Assembly (NCBI RefSeq): GCF_011684115.1
Contig: NZ_JAADJV010000001.1
Coordinates: 496,001-560,000 of the forward strand
Source: Rahnella aceris
GTDB lineage: Bacteria; Pseudomonadota; Gammaproteobacteria; Enterobacterales; Enterobacteriaceae
Length of the DNA: 64,000 nt
Direction of reading: 5' to 3'
Below are positions 37,575-45,408 of this stretch, one piece after another; the stretch's first letter is position 1; every line of letters starts with the position of its first letter. The notes under the pieces were generated by a model. That model worked only from the letters and a program-made list of their open reading frames with translations, had not been told where the DNA came from and made no database searches. The translations under genes and the position numbers were made by a program.

Positions 37575-37621
37575 GTGATGAAGGAATCTGAAAGACAAGT
37601 TCATTCAGATCCCTTCATCAC
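37575..37621 (-). other. Long hairpin at the kpsT stop, before the variable genes
   Basis: GTGATGAAGG-a-ATCTGAA pairs with TTCAGAT-c-CCTTCATCAC, 17 pairs with one mismatch and an 11-nt loop. It includes the kpsT stop codon. No T-run follows on the minus strand, so it is not a classical terminator. A second inverted repeat, TGTCAGC/GCTGACA, lies just beyond it. Confidence 0.55.
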
Positions 37622-38270
37622 TTTTATAAGTAGTAATAGCTTCATCAACCGATTCGAAGTACTTCACTTTATTATCTCTTCCAATAAACAAAGCCACATC
37701 GCAAAACTCTTTCAGTGATCCGAGGCTATGTGAAACCATCAGAAAGCTGGCTTCCTCATGTCGCGCTTTGAATAAGTCTGCGCATTTTTGTTTAAATCTG
37801 GCATCGCCGACTGCGGTGACTTCATCGACAAGATAGTAATCAAATTTAAATGCCATGCTCAGGCCAAAACCCAGACGGGATTTCATACCGGAAGAATAGG
37901 TTTTAATCGGCATATCAAAGTATTTGCCCAGTTCGGCAAACTCTTCGACAAAGGCGACTTTTTCACGTAACTGATCTGGTGTGGAATAGAGGCGGGCGAC
38001 GAATTTTACATTTTCACGTCCGGTCAGGCTTCCCTGAAATCCGCCGGCCAGGCCAACCGGCCAGGAAATGGTTTTCTCCGTGTGAATTTTGCCGGAATCC
38101 GGGCGGTCAATCCCGCCGATGACGCGTAATAATGTTGATTTACCCGCGCCGTTACGGCCAATCAACGCCACGCTTTTACCTGAAGGCAGCTCAACATTGA
38201 GATCTTTAAAAACGTAATGGCGGCCTTTCGGTGTGCGGTAGGATTTTGTCAGGTTTTCGATTTTTATCAT
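37605..38270 (-). CDS. kpsT: Capsule ABC exporter ATPase KpsT
   Basis: This is the cytoplasmic ATPase of the KpsMT exporter, which moves lipid-linked capsule polymer across the inner membrane. The 221 residues have Walker A GRNGAGKST near residue 38, the signature TYSSGMKSRLGFGLSMAF and a Walker B-like YYLVDEVTAVGD. The ATG at 38270 overlaps the kpsM stop (ATGA). Base composition is that of the chromosome backbone. The variable genes begin right after it. Confidence 0.96.
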   Translation of the reverse strand: MIKIENLTKSYRTPKGRHYVFKDLNVELPSGKSVALIGRNGAGKSTLLRVIGGIDRPDSGKIHTEKTISWPVGLAGGFQGSLTGRENVKFVARLYSTPDQLREKVAFVEEFAELGKYFDMPIKTYSSGMKSRLGFGLSMAFKFDYYLVDEVTAVGDARFKQKCADLFKARHEEASFLMVSHSLGSLKEFCDVALFIGRDNKVKYFESVDEAITTYKSDEGI

Positions 38271-39043
38271 GATGTCAGCATCGCCTCTTCACGATTCCGG
38301 TAGAGGGCCAGGCCGATAAACAATACAACCAGAGTACAGGCAGCCAGATAATTCAGGCTGACGCCTTCACTGATATAACCCGGTACGACTGATTCGCGGC
38401 AAAGCTCAACCACGTGGACGATAGGGTTCCACAGCAGGTAAGGCCAGTATTCCTTCGGTATGTTATGCAAAGAAAACATAATGCAGGAAATGAAATAGAG
38501 AGGCTTAATCAAAATAGGCAGGAACTTTTCGGTCTCCGGGAATGACTTTCCGACCACCATAAATATTAAGCCCATACCGCAGGAGAACAGCACCAAAAGT
38601 ATCCAGACCAGAATCAGAGTAATAAGCTTGGTGACTTCAAACTCCTCGCCCAGCAGGCCGACAATGGCCATAAGTAACACGTAAACGACCGCGTATATCA
38701 GCGCTTCCAGCATTGCTCTGGCGATAATGGTATCCACAGGGCGAACCGGGCGGTAATTAAACAAACCCTGGTTGGCTTCAATCGCGCCAATAGAACGGTT
38801 GGTAATATTGCTAAATACAAAGAAAGGGATAATGCCGTTGATCAGGAAAACCGGAAACGAAATATCCGGCATAGTGCGGTGCATCACGTAGCCAAAAATG
38901 GCCAGCATAATCAACATATGCGCCATCGGCTCCAGCGCCGCCCACAGATACCCTAACCGGTACTTACCAAAACGGGTTTTGATTTCCCTTAAAAACAGCG
39001 CTTTCACCGCCGCTTTTTGTACTTCTAAGCCACTACGTGCCAT
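38267..39043 (-). CDS. kpsM: Capsule ABC exporter permease KpsM
   Basis: This is an inner-membrane permease of the ABC-2 type with six membrane segments, 258 residues as in E. coli KpsM. It begins MARSGLEVQKAAVKALFLRE and ends GLALYRNREEAMLTS, like the E. coli protein. The ATG at 39043 is chosen on that basis. A GTG ten codons upstream is in frame, but it lies inside the ops element and is not the start. The JUMPstart element ends 27 bases before the ATG, so RfaH-dependent elongation of the whole minus-strand operon is expected. Confidence 0.96.
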   Translation of the reverse strand: MARSGLEVQKAAVKALFLREIKTRFGKYRLGYLWAALEPMAHMLIMLAIFGYVMHRTMPDISFPVFLINGIIPFFVFSNITNRSIGAIEANQGLFNYRPVRPVDTIIARAMLEALIYAVVYVLLMAIVGLLGEEFEVTKLITLILVWILLVLFSCGMGLIFMVVGKSFPETEKFLPILIKPLYFISCIMFSLHNIPKEYWPYLLWNPIVHVVELCRESVVPGYISEGVSLNYLAACTLVVLFIGLALYRNREEAMLTS

Positions 39044-39070
39044 CAGATTATTCCAGTTTTTTACATTTTC

Positions 39071-39107
39071 CACGCTACCGCCCCTGGCTTACAGCAGCCA
39101 ATGCGCT
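39071..39107 (-). promoter_or_regulatory. JUMPstart element with ops site upstream of kpsM
   Basis: On the minus strand the element reads GTAAGCCAGGGGCGGTAGCG followed by TGG. It contains the 12-base ops site GGCGGTAGCGTG at 39071-39082, preceded by a good match to the rest of JUMPstart. RfaH is recruited at this site to RNA polymerase. Confidence 0.92.
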
Positions 39108-39578
39108 CGGAATCGGGTCGGATTGTGGGAGGCGGCACATCTTTGATGCTGCCGCAGCAGGGGAGTCACTTTTCCGTAAGTTGCATTTAGGGGGTTAATG
39201 CGGTGTCACATCCCTGTAAATTATCTTTAATTTTATTAGGTTAGGTTGGCAGGCGTTTTTCACAAAAATGCAAAGGTTGCGAAAAAATATTTCAGCAAGT
39301 TTCAGGTGTGATCGAGGTTATGTAAAATTGCTTTGAGCTATTAATTTGTATTAAATCATTCACACTGCCTATTGGTTTAAGAATTCTCTTAGGATGAAAA
39401 TAAACATTAAGTTTATCAGTGGGATAATGAAACCGGTTCCAGGGGGTGAAGTTGAGAATGTAGTTGAAAATGTAACTATTTATCAGCGGGATTATTAAAT
39501 GTAGATGTAAAGTTACAGGGTAAGAGGGGTTTTAAGTGCAATTCGCCAGAAGAGGATACAGGTATTTGTTATCGAAAA

Positions 39579-39615
39579 TGAAAAGGCCAGTGACTTTCGT
39601 CACCGGCCTTTTCTT
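39579..39615 (-). terminator. Rho-independent terminator of dps
   Basis: AAAAGGCC-a-GTGAC pairs with GTCAC-c-GGCCTTTT around a TTTC loop, with T-runs on both strands. It lies 50 bases after the dps stop. Confidence 0.85.
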
Positions 39616-39664
39616 GTTAATCGCTCATTTTACCGTCGCATGATCCCGCGGTCAGAGCACATTG

Positions 39665-40168
39665 TTACTCAATATTTGATTCGATGAACCACAGGAATTT
39701 ATCCAGGTCGCGCGATGCAGCGGTGAAAATATCTGCGGTGTCTTCATCTTCCACTTCGCCGATAGCCTTACGGGTATCGTTCGCGACAACACCATAACGT
39801 TCCGCCAGGGCTTTCAGATGTTCCTGCACGGTATGGATGTTGGTCGGGTAACTTTTCAGCGGGGTTTTATCGTTAACAACCTGCACGGTACCCAGCGCCA
39901 CACCACCTAACTGCACCACACGTTCTGCGATGGTGTCCTGATGGTCAATAATCGCGGTACGGAAACCATCAAGCATTTCGTGTACGGCAATAAAGTTTGC
40001 GCCACGCATGTTCCAGTGAGCTTGTTTGGTGATCAGCGACAGATCGATGTATTCAGTCACCAGACGGTTCAGCACCTTGATAGTATTGAGTTTGACGCTT
40101 TCATCTAAATCATTGCGTGTGTAGATAAGCTCAGAAGATTTCGTTTTGACCAGTTTAGCGGTACTCAT
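39665..40168 (-). CDS. dps: DNA starvation/stationary-phase protection protein Dps
   Basis: This is a dodecameric mini-ferritin that oxidises and stores iron and binds DNA in stationary phase. The 167 residues match E. coli Dps in length. The ferroxidase residues lie in [20 protein letters not shown] and the following [12 protein letters not shown]. The Lys-rich N-terminus ([13 protein letters not shown]) gives DNA binding. The end [19 protein letters not shown] is identical to the family. The ATG at 40168 is preferred over one seven codons upstream, with a good AGGAGA before it. dps, rhtA and ompX keep their E. coli order, with three extra genes between dps and rhtA. Confidence 0.97.
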   Translation of the reverse strand: MSTAKLVKTKSSELIYTRNDLDESVKLNTIKVLNRLVTEYIDLSLITKQAHWNMRGANFIAVHEMLDGFRTAIIDHQDTIAERVVQLGGVALGTVQVVNDKTPLKSYPTNIHTVQEHLKALAERYGVVANDTRKAIGEVEDEDTADIFTAASRDLDKFLWFIESNIE

Positions 40169-40582
40169 ATACATATCTCCTTGTTTCATTAAAATTAATT
40201 GCTACTAATGTATTTCGTAACTGCATTCAGTATAGCAATAAATTGAAAATTTGCAGGGCGTACATTCCTATCGTTCTGATAGCGTGTGTCTTATAAGCTC
40301 TGCTGTGATTTCACTTCCAGCTTATCATGCTGATTTATAAGGTGGATAGGATTCCTCCTGAACTTCCACTTCTATTAATCTGCTAAAATAAACTAAGACT
40401 GATAATTATTTTCATTACGTGGGGAAAGATATTTTTAAATGTAAGTGACAGTGTGCGGATATATTTTTACCGGGACTTTGTTCTGGTATGGAATATGACC
40501 AGTCGGCATAACAGTTTGCCGTATTTAATATTGAAATATAACGGCGGGATAATACCCGCCGTTAATCACTGTCTGCTGTCCT
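40169..40582. other. dps promoter region
   Basis: This 414-base AT-rich region lies upstream of dps and downstream of the anti-sigma gene. OxyR, IHF or sigma-S elements are expected from E. coli, but I could not assign them. No gene is supported. Confidence 0.55.
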
Positions 40583-41260
40583 TTAAAGCGCCATCGCACC
40601 GCTATACAAAACGGCACCCGTCGGTTGCCCGGTCGGCGAACCGCCGTGAGGCTCGAGGCTTATTGCCAGCGTAAAACCTGCATCCGGCATTTTCGCTGCC
40701 AGCGCCAGTTGCGTCGGTTGTTGCGTATTCAGCAAGCCGAGGGAATGCGGCTTGCCTCCCGGCGGAATGGCCCACAGTTCAAGGCTGTGATCTGCGGCGA
40801 TATTCTGCGCATTGATCGGCGTCAGCAACAGGCTGCGGGTGCTTCTGTCCGCGCTGACCACCCACTGTCCGCTTTGCGTACCGGCGCTGCTGGCCAGTAT
40901 CGCCACCGGCATTGGCGCTTCTGGCTGAACCAGCAGGCGGGGGATCAGCAACAATGCGGCAAGCCCGGCGGCCAGCGCCCAGCCCATATAAGCCCGCACC
41001 GGTCGTGTCGCCGGAGCCGGAAGTCTGGCCGGTTGCAGCGCAAGGTTATGCTGAATGCGTTTCCACACCGATGCAGGTGGGATGACCGGGGTTATCTGAT
41101 TATCCAGTTGCGTGAAAGCTTCCTGCCAGCGTGCCACTTCGGCCGCCAGTTCAGGGTCTTCCTGCATTTTTTGCTCAAACTGAATCCGGGCCGCGCCGCG
41201 CAAGGTGCCGAGCGCATATTCAGCCGCCAGGGCGGCATGATAATGGCTTCTGCTTTTCAT
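40583..41260 (-). CDS. Anti-sigma factor, RskA-like
   Basis: This is a single-pass inner-membrane anti-sigma factor of 225 residues. The cytoplasmic N-terminus (about 1-75) has the zinc-finger-like anti-sigma fold (AALAAEYALGTLRGAARIQF). One membrane segment follows (MGWALAAGLAALLLIP, near 92-107). The periplasmic C-terminal RskA domain includes LELWAIPPGGKPHSLGLL. The start overlaps the sigma gene stop by four bases, so the two proteins are made together. It should hold the ECF sigma factor inactive until a signal triggers release or proteolysis. Confidence 0.88.
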   Translation of the reverse strand: MKSRSHYHAALAAEYALGTLRGAARIQFEQKMQEDPELAAEVARWQEAFTQLDNQITPVIPPASVWKRIQHNLALQPARLPAPATRPVRAYMGWALAAGLAALLLIPRLLVQPEAPMPVAILASSAGTQSGQWVVSADRSTRSLLLTPINAQNIAADHSLELWAIPPGGKPHSLGLLNTQQPTQLALAAKMPDAGFTLAISLEPHGGSPTGQPTGAVLYSGAMAL

Positions 41261-41838
41261 AGTCCTACGCAGCTCTTTAAGTGATCCAGGGCGCGACGTA
41301 TCCAGCTTTTGATCGTCCCCAGAGGTTGTTGAAGATGCGATGAGACCTCACCGTGCGACAGGCCCTGATAATAGGCAAGGATCAGGCTTTGTCTTTGTTC
41401 GGCGGGCAGATGTGCGAGGCAGGTGGCCAGAATTTTGGCGTCACTGTCCTGTTGCAGCCGTTGCAAGGGGTCATCATAGTCGCTGGCATCTCCGTCATGC
41501 ATTGTCTCGTCCAGTTCATCTAACTGGTTATCGCTCCCGCGCATCCAGTCGATAGCGCGGTTGCGGACAATATGGGTAAGCCAGGTCATCGGGGAACTGA
41601 GCGCCGGATTATACGAGGCAGCCCGGTTCCACGCGGTGATATAGCTGTCGTGCAACACTTCTTCTGCCCAGGCATGTCGCCGCAACATGCGTAATGCGAC
41701 GGCGAATAGCCGGGGGGACGTCAGACGATATAACTGCTCAAATGCCTGACGATCGCCAACGGCCATGGCGCTCATCAGTTCGCGCTGTACTTCCGGCGCA
41801 TTCTCTGGTGTTGGCTTAACGAAAAAATTGTCATGCAT
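41257..41838 (-). CDS. ECF-type RNA polymerase sigma factor, SigK-like
   Basis: This is an extracytoplasmic-function sigma factor of 193 residues. Region 2 (FEQLYRLTSPRLFAVALRML, then AEEVLHDSYITAWNRA and WLTHIVRNRAIDWMR) is followed by region 4 (LPAEQRQSLILAYYQGLSHG and the helix PLGTIKSWIRRALDHLK). It is cotranscribed with its anti-sigma factor. The neighbouring fasciclin gene, read in the same direction, is a likely target because a matching promoter precedes it. The ATG at 41838 starts MHDNFFVKPTPEN. Confidence 0.9.
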   Translation of the reverse strand: MHDNFFVKPTPENAPEVQRELMSAMAVGDRQAFEQLYRLTSPRLFAVALRMLRRHAWAEEVLHDSYITAWNRAASYNPALSSPMTWLTHIVRNRAIDWMRGSDNQLDELDETMHDGDASDYDDPLQRLQQDSDAKILATCLAHLPAEQRQSLILAYYQGLSHGEVSSHLQQPLGTIKSWIRRALDHLKSCVGL

Positions 41839-41903
41839 TCGCGCGTCCTGACTTACTGAGGTGCTGTTTCATAAGAGAAATCATGCCCTCAGTATAGCCG
41901 GTA

Positions 41904-42467
41904 TTATTTTGGCATCAGGACGGTATCAATGACGTCGATCACACCGTTCTTCTGCTGGACGTCATAAGTACTGATGTTGGCGATATTCCCCTTGCCATCT
42001 TTGAGCTGAATATTGTGAGGTCCGTTGTTCAGGATCCACAGTGGCTGGCCGTTAACGGTTTTCAGTTCCGCCGTGCCGTTGCCTTTTTTCAGCAGTTTTT
42101 CCAAATCTTTCATTTCATATTTACCGGCCACCACGTGATACGTGAGGATGCTGGTCAGGGTGGCTTTGTTTTCTGGTTTCACCAGATTATCCACGGTACC
42201 CGCCGGTAATTTGGCAAACGCGGCGTTGGTTGGCGCAAACACGGTGAACGGGCCTTTGCCCTGCAGCGTATCCACCAGTCCTGCTGCTTTTACCGCCGCC
42301 ACCAGCGTGGTGTGGTCTTTCGAATTCAGGGCATTTTCTACGATATTTTTGGACGGATACATTTCAGCGCCACCGACCATGGTGGTGCTTTGAGACATCA
42401 TTGCAGCCATTGACGCGGTGCTGAGCAGCAGAGAAGCACAGATTGCGGTACGGAGTAATGTTTTCAT
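41904..42467 (-). CDS. Secreted fasciclin-domain protein
   Basis: This 187-residue protein has a signal peptide (about MKTLLRTAICASLLLSTASM, cleaved near AA) and one FAS1 domain. The two conserved FAS1 boxes are visible: FTVFAPTNAAFAKLP (H1) and GVIDVIDTVLMP (H2), with the YHVVAGKY segment between. Fasciclin domains mediate adhesion or matrix contacts. It is the first gene of the fasciclin-sigma-anti-sigma set. The association matches mycobacterial mpt70/mpt83 with sigK-rskA. The actual function here is unknown. Confidence 0.92.
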   Translation of the reverse strand: MKTLLRTAICASLLLSTASMAAMMSQSTTMVGGAEMYPSKNIVENALNSKDHTTLVAAVKAAGLVDTLQGKGPFTVFAPTNAAFAKLPAGTVDNLVKPENKATLTSILTYHVVAGKYEMKDLEKLLKKGNGTAELKTVNGQPLWILNNGPHNIQLKDGKGNIANISTYDVQQKNGVIDVIDTVLMPK

Positions 42468-42516
42468 GATGGTGTCCTTCGTCAGTTAGGAGGTGAGGTC
42501 TTGCCTCACATCTATA

Positions 42517-42545
42517 CATACGAATGACCCTCTGCTTTTGGATGC
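42517..42545 (-). promoter_or_regulatory. Candidate ECF promoter of the fasciclin gene
   Basis: On the minus strand, GCATCC is followed after 17 bases by CGTATG, about 50 bases before the ATG. The -35 resembles the CCATCC type reported for SigK-like sigma factors. This is a by-eye match without statistics. Confidence 0.45.
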
Positions 42546-42594
42546 AGGAAAAATGAAATAAATGAAAATAATTTTCAACCTGCTGATAGAAAAG

Positions 42595-42627
42595 AAAAAG
42601 CCACATCGGGATGATGTGGCTTTTTTA
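42595..42627 (-). terminator. Rho-independent terminator of rhtA
   Basis: AAAAAGCCACATC and GATGTGGCTTTTTT form a 13-bp stem with a GGGAT loop and T-runs. It lies directly after the rhtA stop. Confidence 0.9.
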
Positions 42628-42642
42628 TGCGATGCGGTGCAA

Positions 42643-43629
42643 TTACTTCCCGGAAGGGGTATTTCCGGCAATATCCACCGTCTCGATTTTGGTTTTGCGC
42701 TGCAGGGTAAGTGTTGAACCGGCGGAAGCCGCGATAATCGCCGCCAGCCCGATCCACTGCGTCGCGGTCAGGAATTCACCGAGGAAGATAATGCCGGAAA
42801 GCGCGGCCATCGCCGGTTCCATGCTCATCAGCGTACCGAAGGTTTTGGCTGGCAGTTTGGTCAGCGCCATCATTTCCAGTGAATAAGGAATGGCGGAAGT
42901 GAGCAGGGCGATCAGCAAGCCGAGCGGTAAAATATCCCAACTGAAAATAGAGGTGTGTGCCTGGATTGCGCCAATCGGGAAGAAGATTAACGCCGCAATC
43001 AGTGACCCCATCGCGGCGGTGCCCGGTCCGTAACTGCTGCCAGCACGTTGTCCGGCGAGGATATAAACCGCCCAGCAGCCACCGGCGATCAGCGCAAAGC
43101 ACGCACCTTTGAGGTCAACACCGCCGGCACTTTGTCCCAGGGGTAACAGGAACAGTAACCCGATTACGGCCAGCACGACCCAGATGAAATCCACCGGACG
43201 GCGTGAGGAGAACATCGCGACCGCCAGCGGGCCGGTAAATTCCAGTGCAACGGCAATGCCCAGCGGCACGGTACGCAGGGCCAGATAAAACGAATAGTTC
43301 ATGCAGCCCAGCGCCAGGCCATACATCATCAGTGCACGCAAATTACCGCCGCGCATTTTCAGGCGCCACGGACGAAAATAGAGCAGCAACAGAATAGAGC
43401 CGATACCAAGACGCAGAGCCGTGACACCCTGCGGGCCGACCACCGGGAAAAGCGTTTTTGCCAGCGACGCGCCGCCTTGTAATGACAACATGGCGATCAG
43501 TAGCAACAGAATCGCCACCAGCGGTGAGGTTTTTTTCGGTAACGCAGGGACGGGCGGGCTGTTGTTATGCGTCGCTGCCTGCAGAGCGATCTGCGGATCC
43601 TGCGGCTGATTTTGTCCTGACTGTGTCAT
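42643..43629 (-). CDS. rhtA: Threonine/homoserine exporter RhtA
   Basis: This is an inner-membrane exporter of the drug/metabolite transporter (EamA) superfamily with ten membrane segments in two repeats. In E. coli it exports threonine, homoserine and other amino acids. The 328 residues have a hydrophilic N-terminal extension of about 35 residues relative to E. coli RhtA (295 aa). Core segments LQGGASLAKTLFPVVGPQGV, GIAVALEFTGPLAVA and LMSMEPAMAALSGIIFLGE are conserved. I chose the ATG at 43629, which has AGG upstream. An ATG at 43656 is also possible. Confidence 0.93.
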   Translation of the reverse strand: MTQSGQNQPQDPQIALQAATHNNSPPVPALPKKTSPLVAILLLLIAMLSLQGGASLAKTLFPVVGPQGVTALRLGIGSILLLLYFRPWRLKMRGGNLRALMMYGLALGCMNYSFYLALRTVPLGIAVALEFTGPLAVAMFSSRRPVDFIWVVLAVIGLLFLLPLGQSAGGVDLKGACFALIAGGCWAVYILAGQRAGSSYGPGTAAMGSLIAALIFFPIGAIQAHTSIFSWDILPLGLLIALLTSAIPYSLEMMALTKLPAKTFGTLMSMEPAMAALSGIIFLGEFLTATQWIGLAAIIAASAGSTLTLQRKTKIETVDIAGNTPSGK

Positions 43630-44028
43630 CCATTGCGCCTTTTGAGGTGATCCCATGAATCCGGAAACTTCAGATTTATAGTTTTGAAAAGAAAGGTAAA
43701 GCGCTGTCAGTGTAGAGGGAAAAGTGGCGAGAAAAAATCCTCACGAAAAAGTTTTTTTCGGAACGTGTTTGTTAAAAAACTTCCTAAAATAGTTTGTTTT
43801 TTGAGCAAATTTTTAGGAATTATCTGCTAATCTCAAAAAGTTCAATAAGTTTACCTTATAGTTTGTGTGACTAAAATCCCAATAAAATTAAATGGATAGC
43901 GTGTGCTGGAAACTTCCTGTTACACCATATGATGCTTTGGACATCTTAATTGAGGCAGAGTTTCACACTAGTTTTTGTTATATTTTCAAACGTGAAGGTT
44001 ACTTTGGTTTCTCTTTTTGAGGTGGTTT
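43630..44028. other. Divergent intergenic region, rhtA / ompX
   Basis: This 399-base, strongly AT-rich region contains the promoters of both genes and a long ompX leader. I cannot assign specific operators and see no gene. Confidence 0.6.
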
Positions 44029-44562
44029 ATGAAAAAAATTGCATGTCTTTCCGCATTAGCTTGCGTAGTTGCACTGGGCGTTTCTTCAAGCGCTTTCGCT
44101 GACACCAGCACCGTAACTGCTGGCTACGCTCAGGGTGACGCACAAGGCGTTGCTAACAAAGCAAACGGCTTCAACTTAAAATACCGCTGGGAACAAGATA
44201 GCAACCCACTGGGCGCTATCGGTTCTTTCACTTACATCGAAGATGACAGCTCTCCTGCATCTGGCGACTACCGTAAAGCACAATACTACGGTCTGACTGC
44301 GGGTCCTGCTTACCGTCTGGCTGACTGGGTTTCCATCTACGGTGTTGTGGGTGTTGGCTACGGCAAATTCCAGTACAACGAAGCGGCAGCATCTACTGCT
44401 AACCGTGAAAAAAATGACACCAGCGATTACGGTTTCTCTTACGGTGCTGGTCTGCAGTTCAACCCAATCCAGAACGTTGCTCTGGACGTGTCTTACGAAC
44501 AGTCCCGCATCCGCAGTGTTGATGTTGGTACCTGGATCGCAGGCGTGGGTTACAGCTTCTAA
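44029..44562 (+). CDS. ompX: Outer membrane protein OmpX
   Basis: This is an eight-stranded outer-membrane beta-barrel of the Ail/Lom/OmpX family, linked to adhesion and serum resistance in related bacteria. The 177 residues begin with a signal peptide (MKKIACLSALACVVALGVSS, cleaved at AFA) and mature ADTSTVTAGYAQGDAQG. The barrel motif NLKYRWEQDSNPLGAIGSF is present, and it ends with a C-terminal phenylalanine (GVGYSF). The ATG at 44029 has a GAGGTGG ribosome site. Codon use is strongly biased, as in abundant proteins. A perfect terminator follows. Confidence 0.96.
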   Translation: MKKIACLSALACVVALGVSSSAFADTSTVTAGYAQGDAQGVANKANGFNLKYRWEQDSNPLGAIGSFTYIEDDSSPASGDYRKAQYYGLTAGPAYRLADWVSIYGVVGVGYGKFQYNEAAASTANREKNDTSDYGFSYGAGLQFNPIQNVALDVSYEQSRIRSVDVGTWIAGVGYSF

Positions 44563-44608
44563 TTCTTCGCCGCAGCGTAACGCTTTGCCGTTACCCTCCC
44601 GCGAAAAC

Positions 44609-44638
44609 AAAAACCGCTCAGCTGAGCGGTTTTTTTAT
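44609..44638 (+). terminator. Rho-independent terminator of ompX
   Basis: AAAACCGCTCAGCTGAGCGG is a palindrome followed by TTTTTTT. It may also serve the convergent oxidoreductase gene. Confidence 0.9.
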
Positions 44639-44643
44639 GCCTG

Positions 44644-45408
44644 TCAGATCCCGCTGAACCAGTTATAACCCTGATCTTCCCAGTAGCCGCCGGGATATTC
44701 ATTGGTGACGAAAATCGCGCCAATATGTTTGGCGTTTTTAAAGCCGAGTTTGGTTGGCATCCGCAGGCGTAACGGGTAACCAAAATCGGGGGGTAAGGGT
44801 TTGCCGCCAAAATCCAGAGCCAGAATGGTTTGCGGATGCAGTGCCGTCGCCATATCAATACTGGAATAATAGCGGTCGTCACATTTGAATCCGACATATT
44901 TGGCTGTCAGATCCGCGCCGACGTGTTGCAGAAACGTTTTCAGCGGTACGCCTTTCCACTGGCCGATGGCGCTCCAGCCCTCAATGCATATCAGCCGGGT
45001 GATCTGGCTTTCCTGCGGCAGGCGCTGCAATTGTTCCAGTGTCCACGGCGCTTTCTTTTGCACCAAACCGGAGACTTCCAGCCGGTAATTGGGGATGTCG
45101 ATTTCCGGCACGTTGTATTCGGGGTAATACGCATTGAAACGAAACGGTGTGGTGATTTGATCGGCGCGATAGGTTTGCGCCAGTTTCTGGCCGCTGAACA
45201 GCCAGCTTTGTACCCGGTCGTTCCAGCGGGACATCGCCCACAGCACTTTATCGACCTGATCGCCGTCCTGCAGATTACAGCCGGTAAGCATCGAAACCGC
45301 GCCCAGCGTAAGGCCGGAGCGCAATAACATACGGCGTTGAATATTAACCAGTTGCTTGCGCTGATCGGGTTCAAGAATAATTTTTGGCCGCTGTGTTTTA
45401 TCACTCAT
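44644..45408 (-). CDS. Molybdopterin-dependent oxidoreductase, Tat-exported lipoprotein
   Basis: This is a periplasmic enzyme of the sulfite oxidase/MsrP fold that binds molybdopterin through a cysteine (in RLICIEGWSAIGQWKGVP). The 254 residues carry a Tat signal (RRMLLRSG) followed by a lipobox (LTGC), so a folded, lipid-anchored product is predicted. It is shorter than E. coli MsrP (about 334 aa). The next gene upstream, a membrane cytochrome b, overlaps its start by eight bases and should supply electrons. MsrP reduces oxidised methionine in periplasmic proteins. A similar task is plausible here but not shown. Confidence 0.85.
   Translation of the reverse strand: MSDKTQRPKIILEPDQRKQLVNIQRRMLLRSGLTLGAVSMLTGCNLQDGDQVDKVLWAMSRWNDRVQSWLFSGQKLAQTYRADQITTPFRFNAYYPEYNVPEIDIPNYRLEVSGLVQKKAPWTLEQLQRLPQESQITRLICIEGWSAIGQWKGVPLKTFLQHVGADLTAKYVGFKCDDRYYSSIDMATALHPQTILALDFGGKPLPPDFGYPLRLRMPTKLGFKNAKHIGAIFVTNEYPGGYWEDQGYNWFSGI

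Larger units (their letters stand above)
39044..39664. other. kpsM leader and promoter region
   Basis: This 621-base region has no gene. It holds the JUMPstart/ops element at the kpsM end and the dps terminator at the other end. The AT-rich part, about 39180-39560, is where the region 3-type promoter and H-NS or SlyA binding would be expected. I cannot place a start site. Confidence 0.65.

Noticed and set aside
39043..39073. GTG at 39073 as the kpsM start
   Set aside because: It lies inside the ops element. The ATG at 39043 gives exactly the E. coli KpsM start and length.
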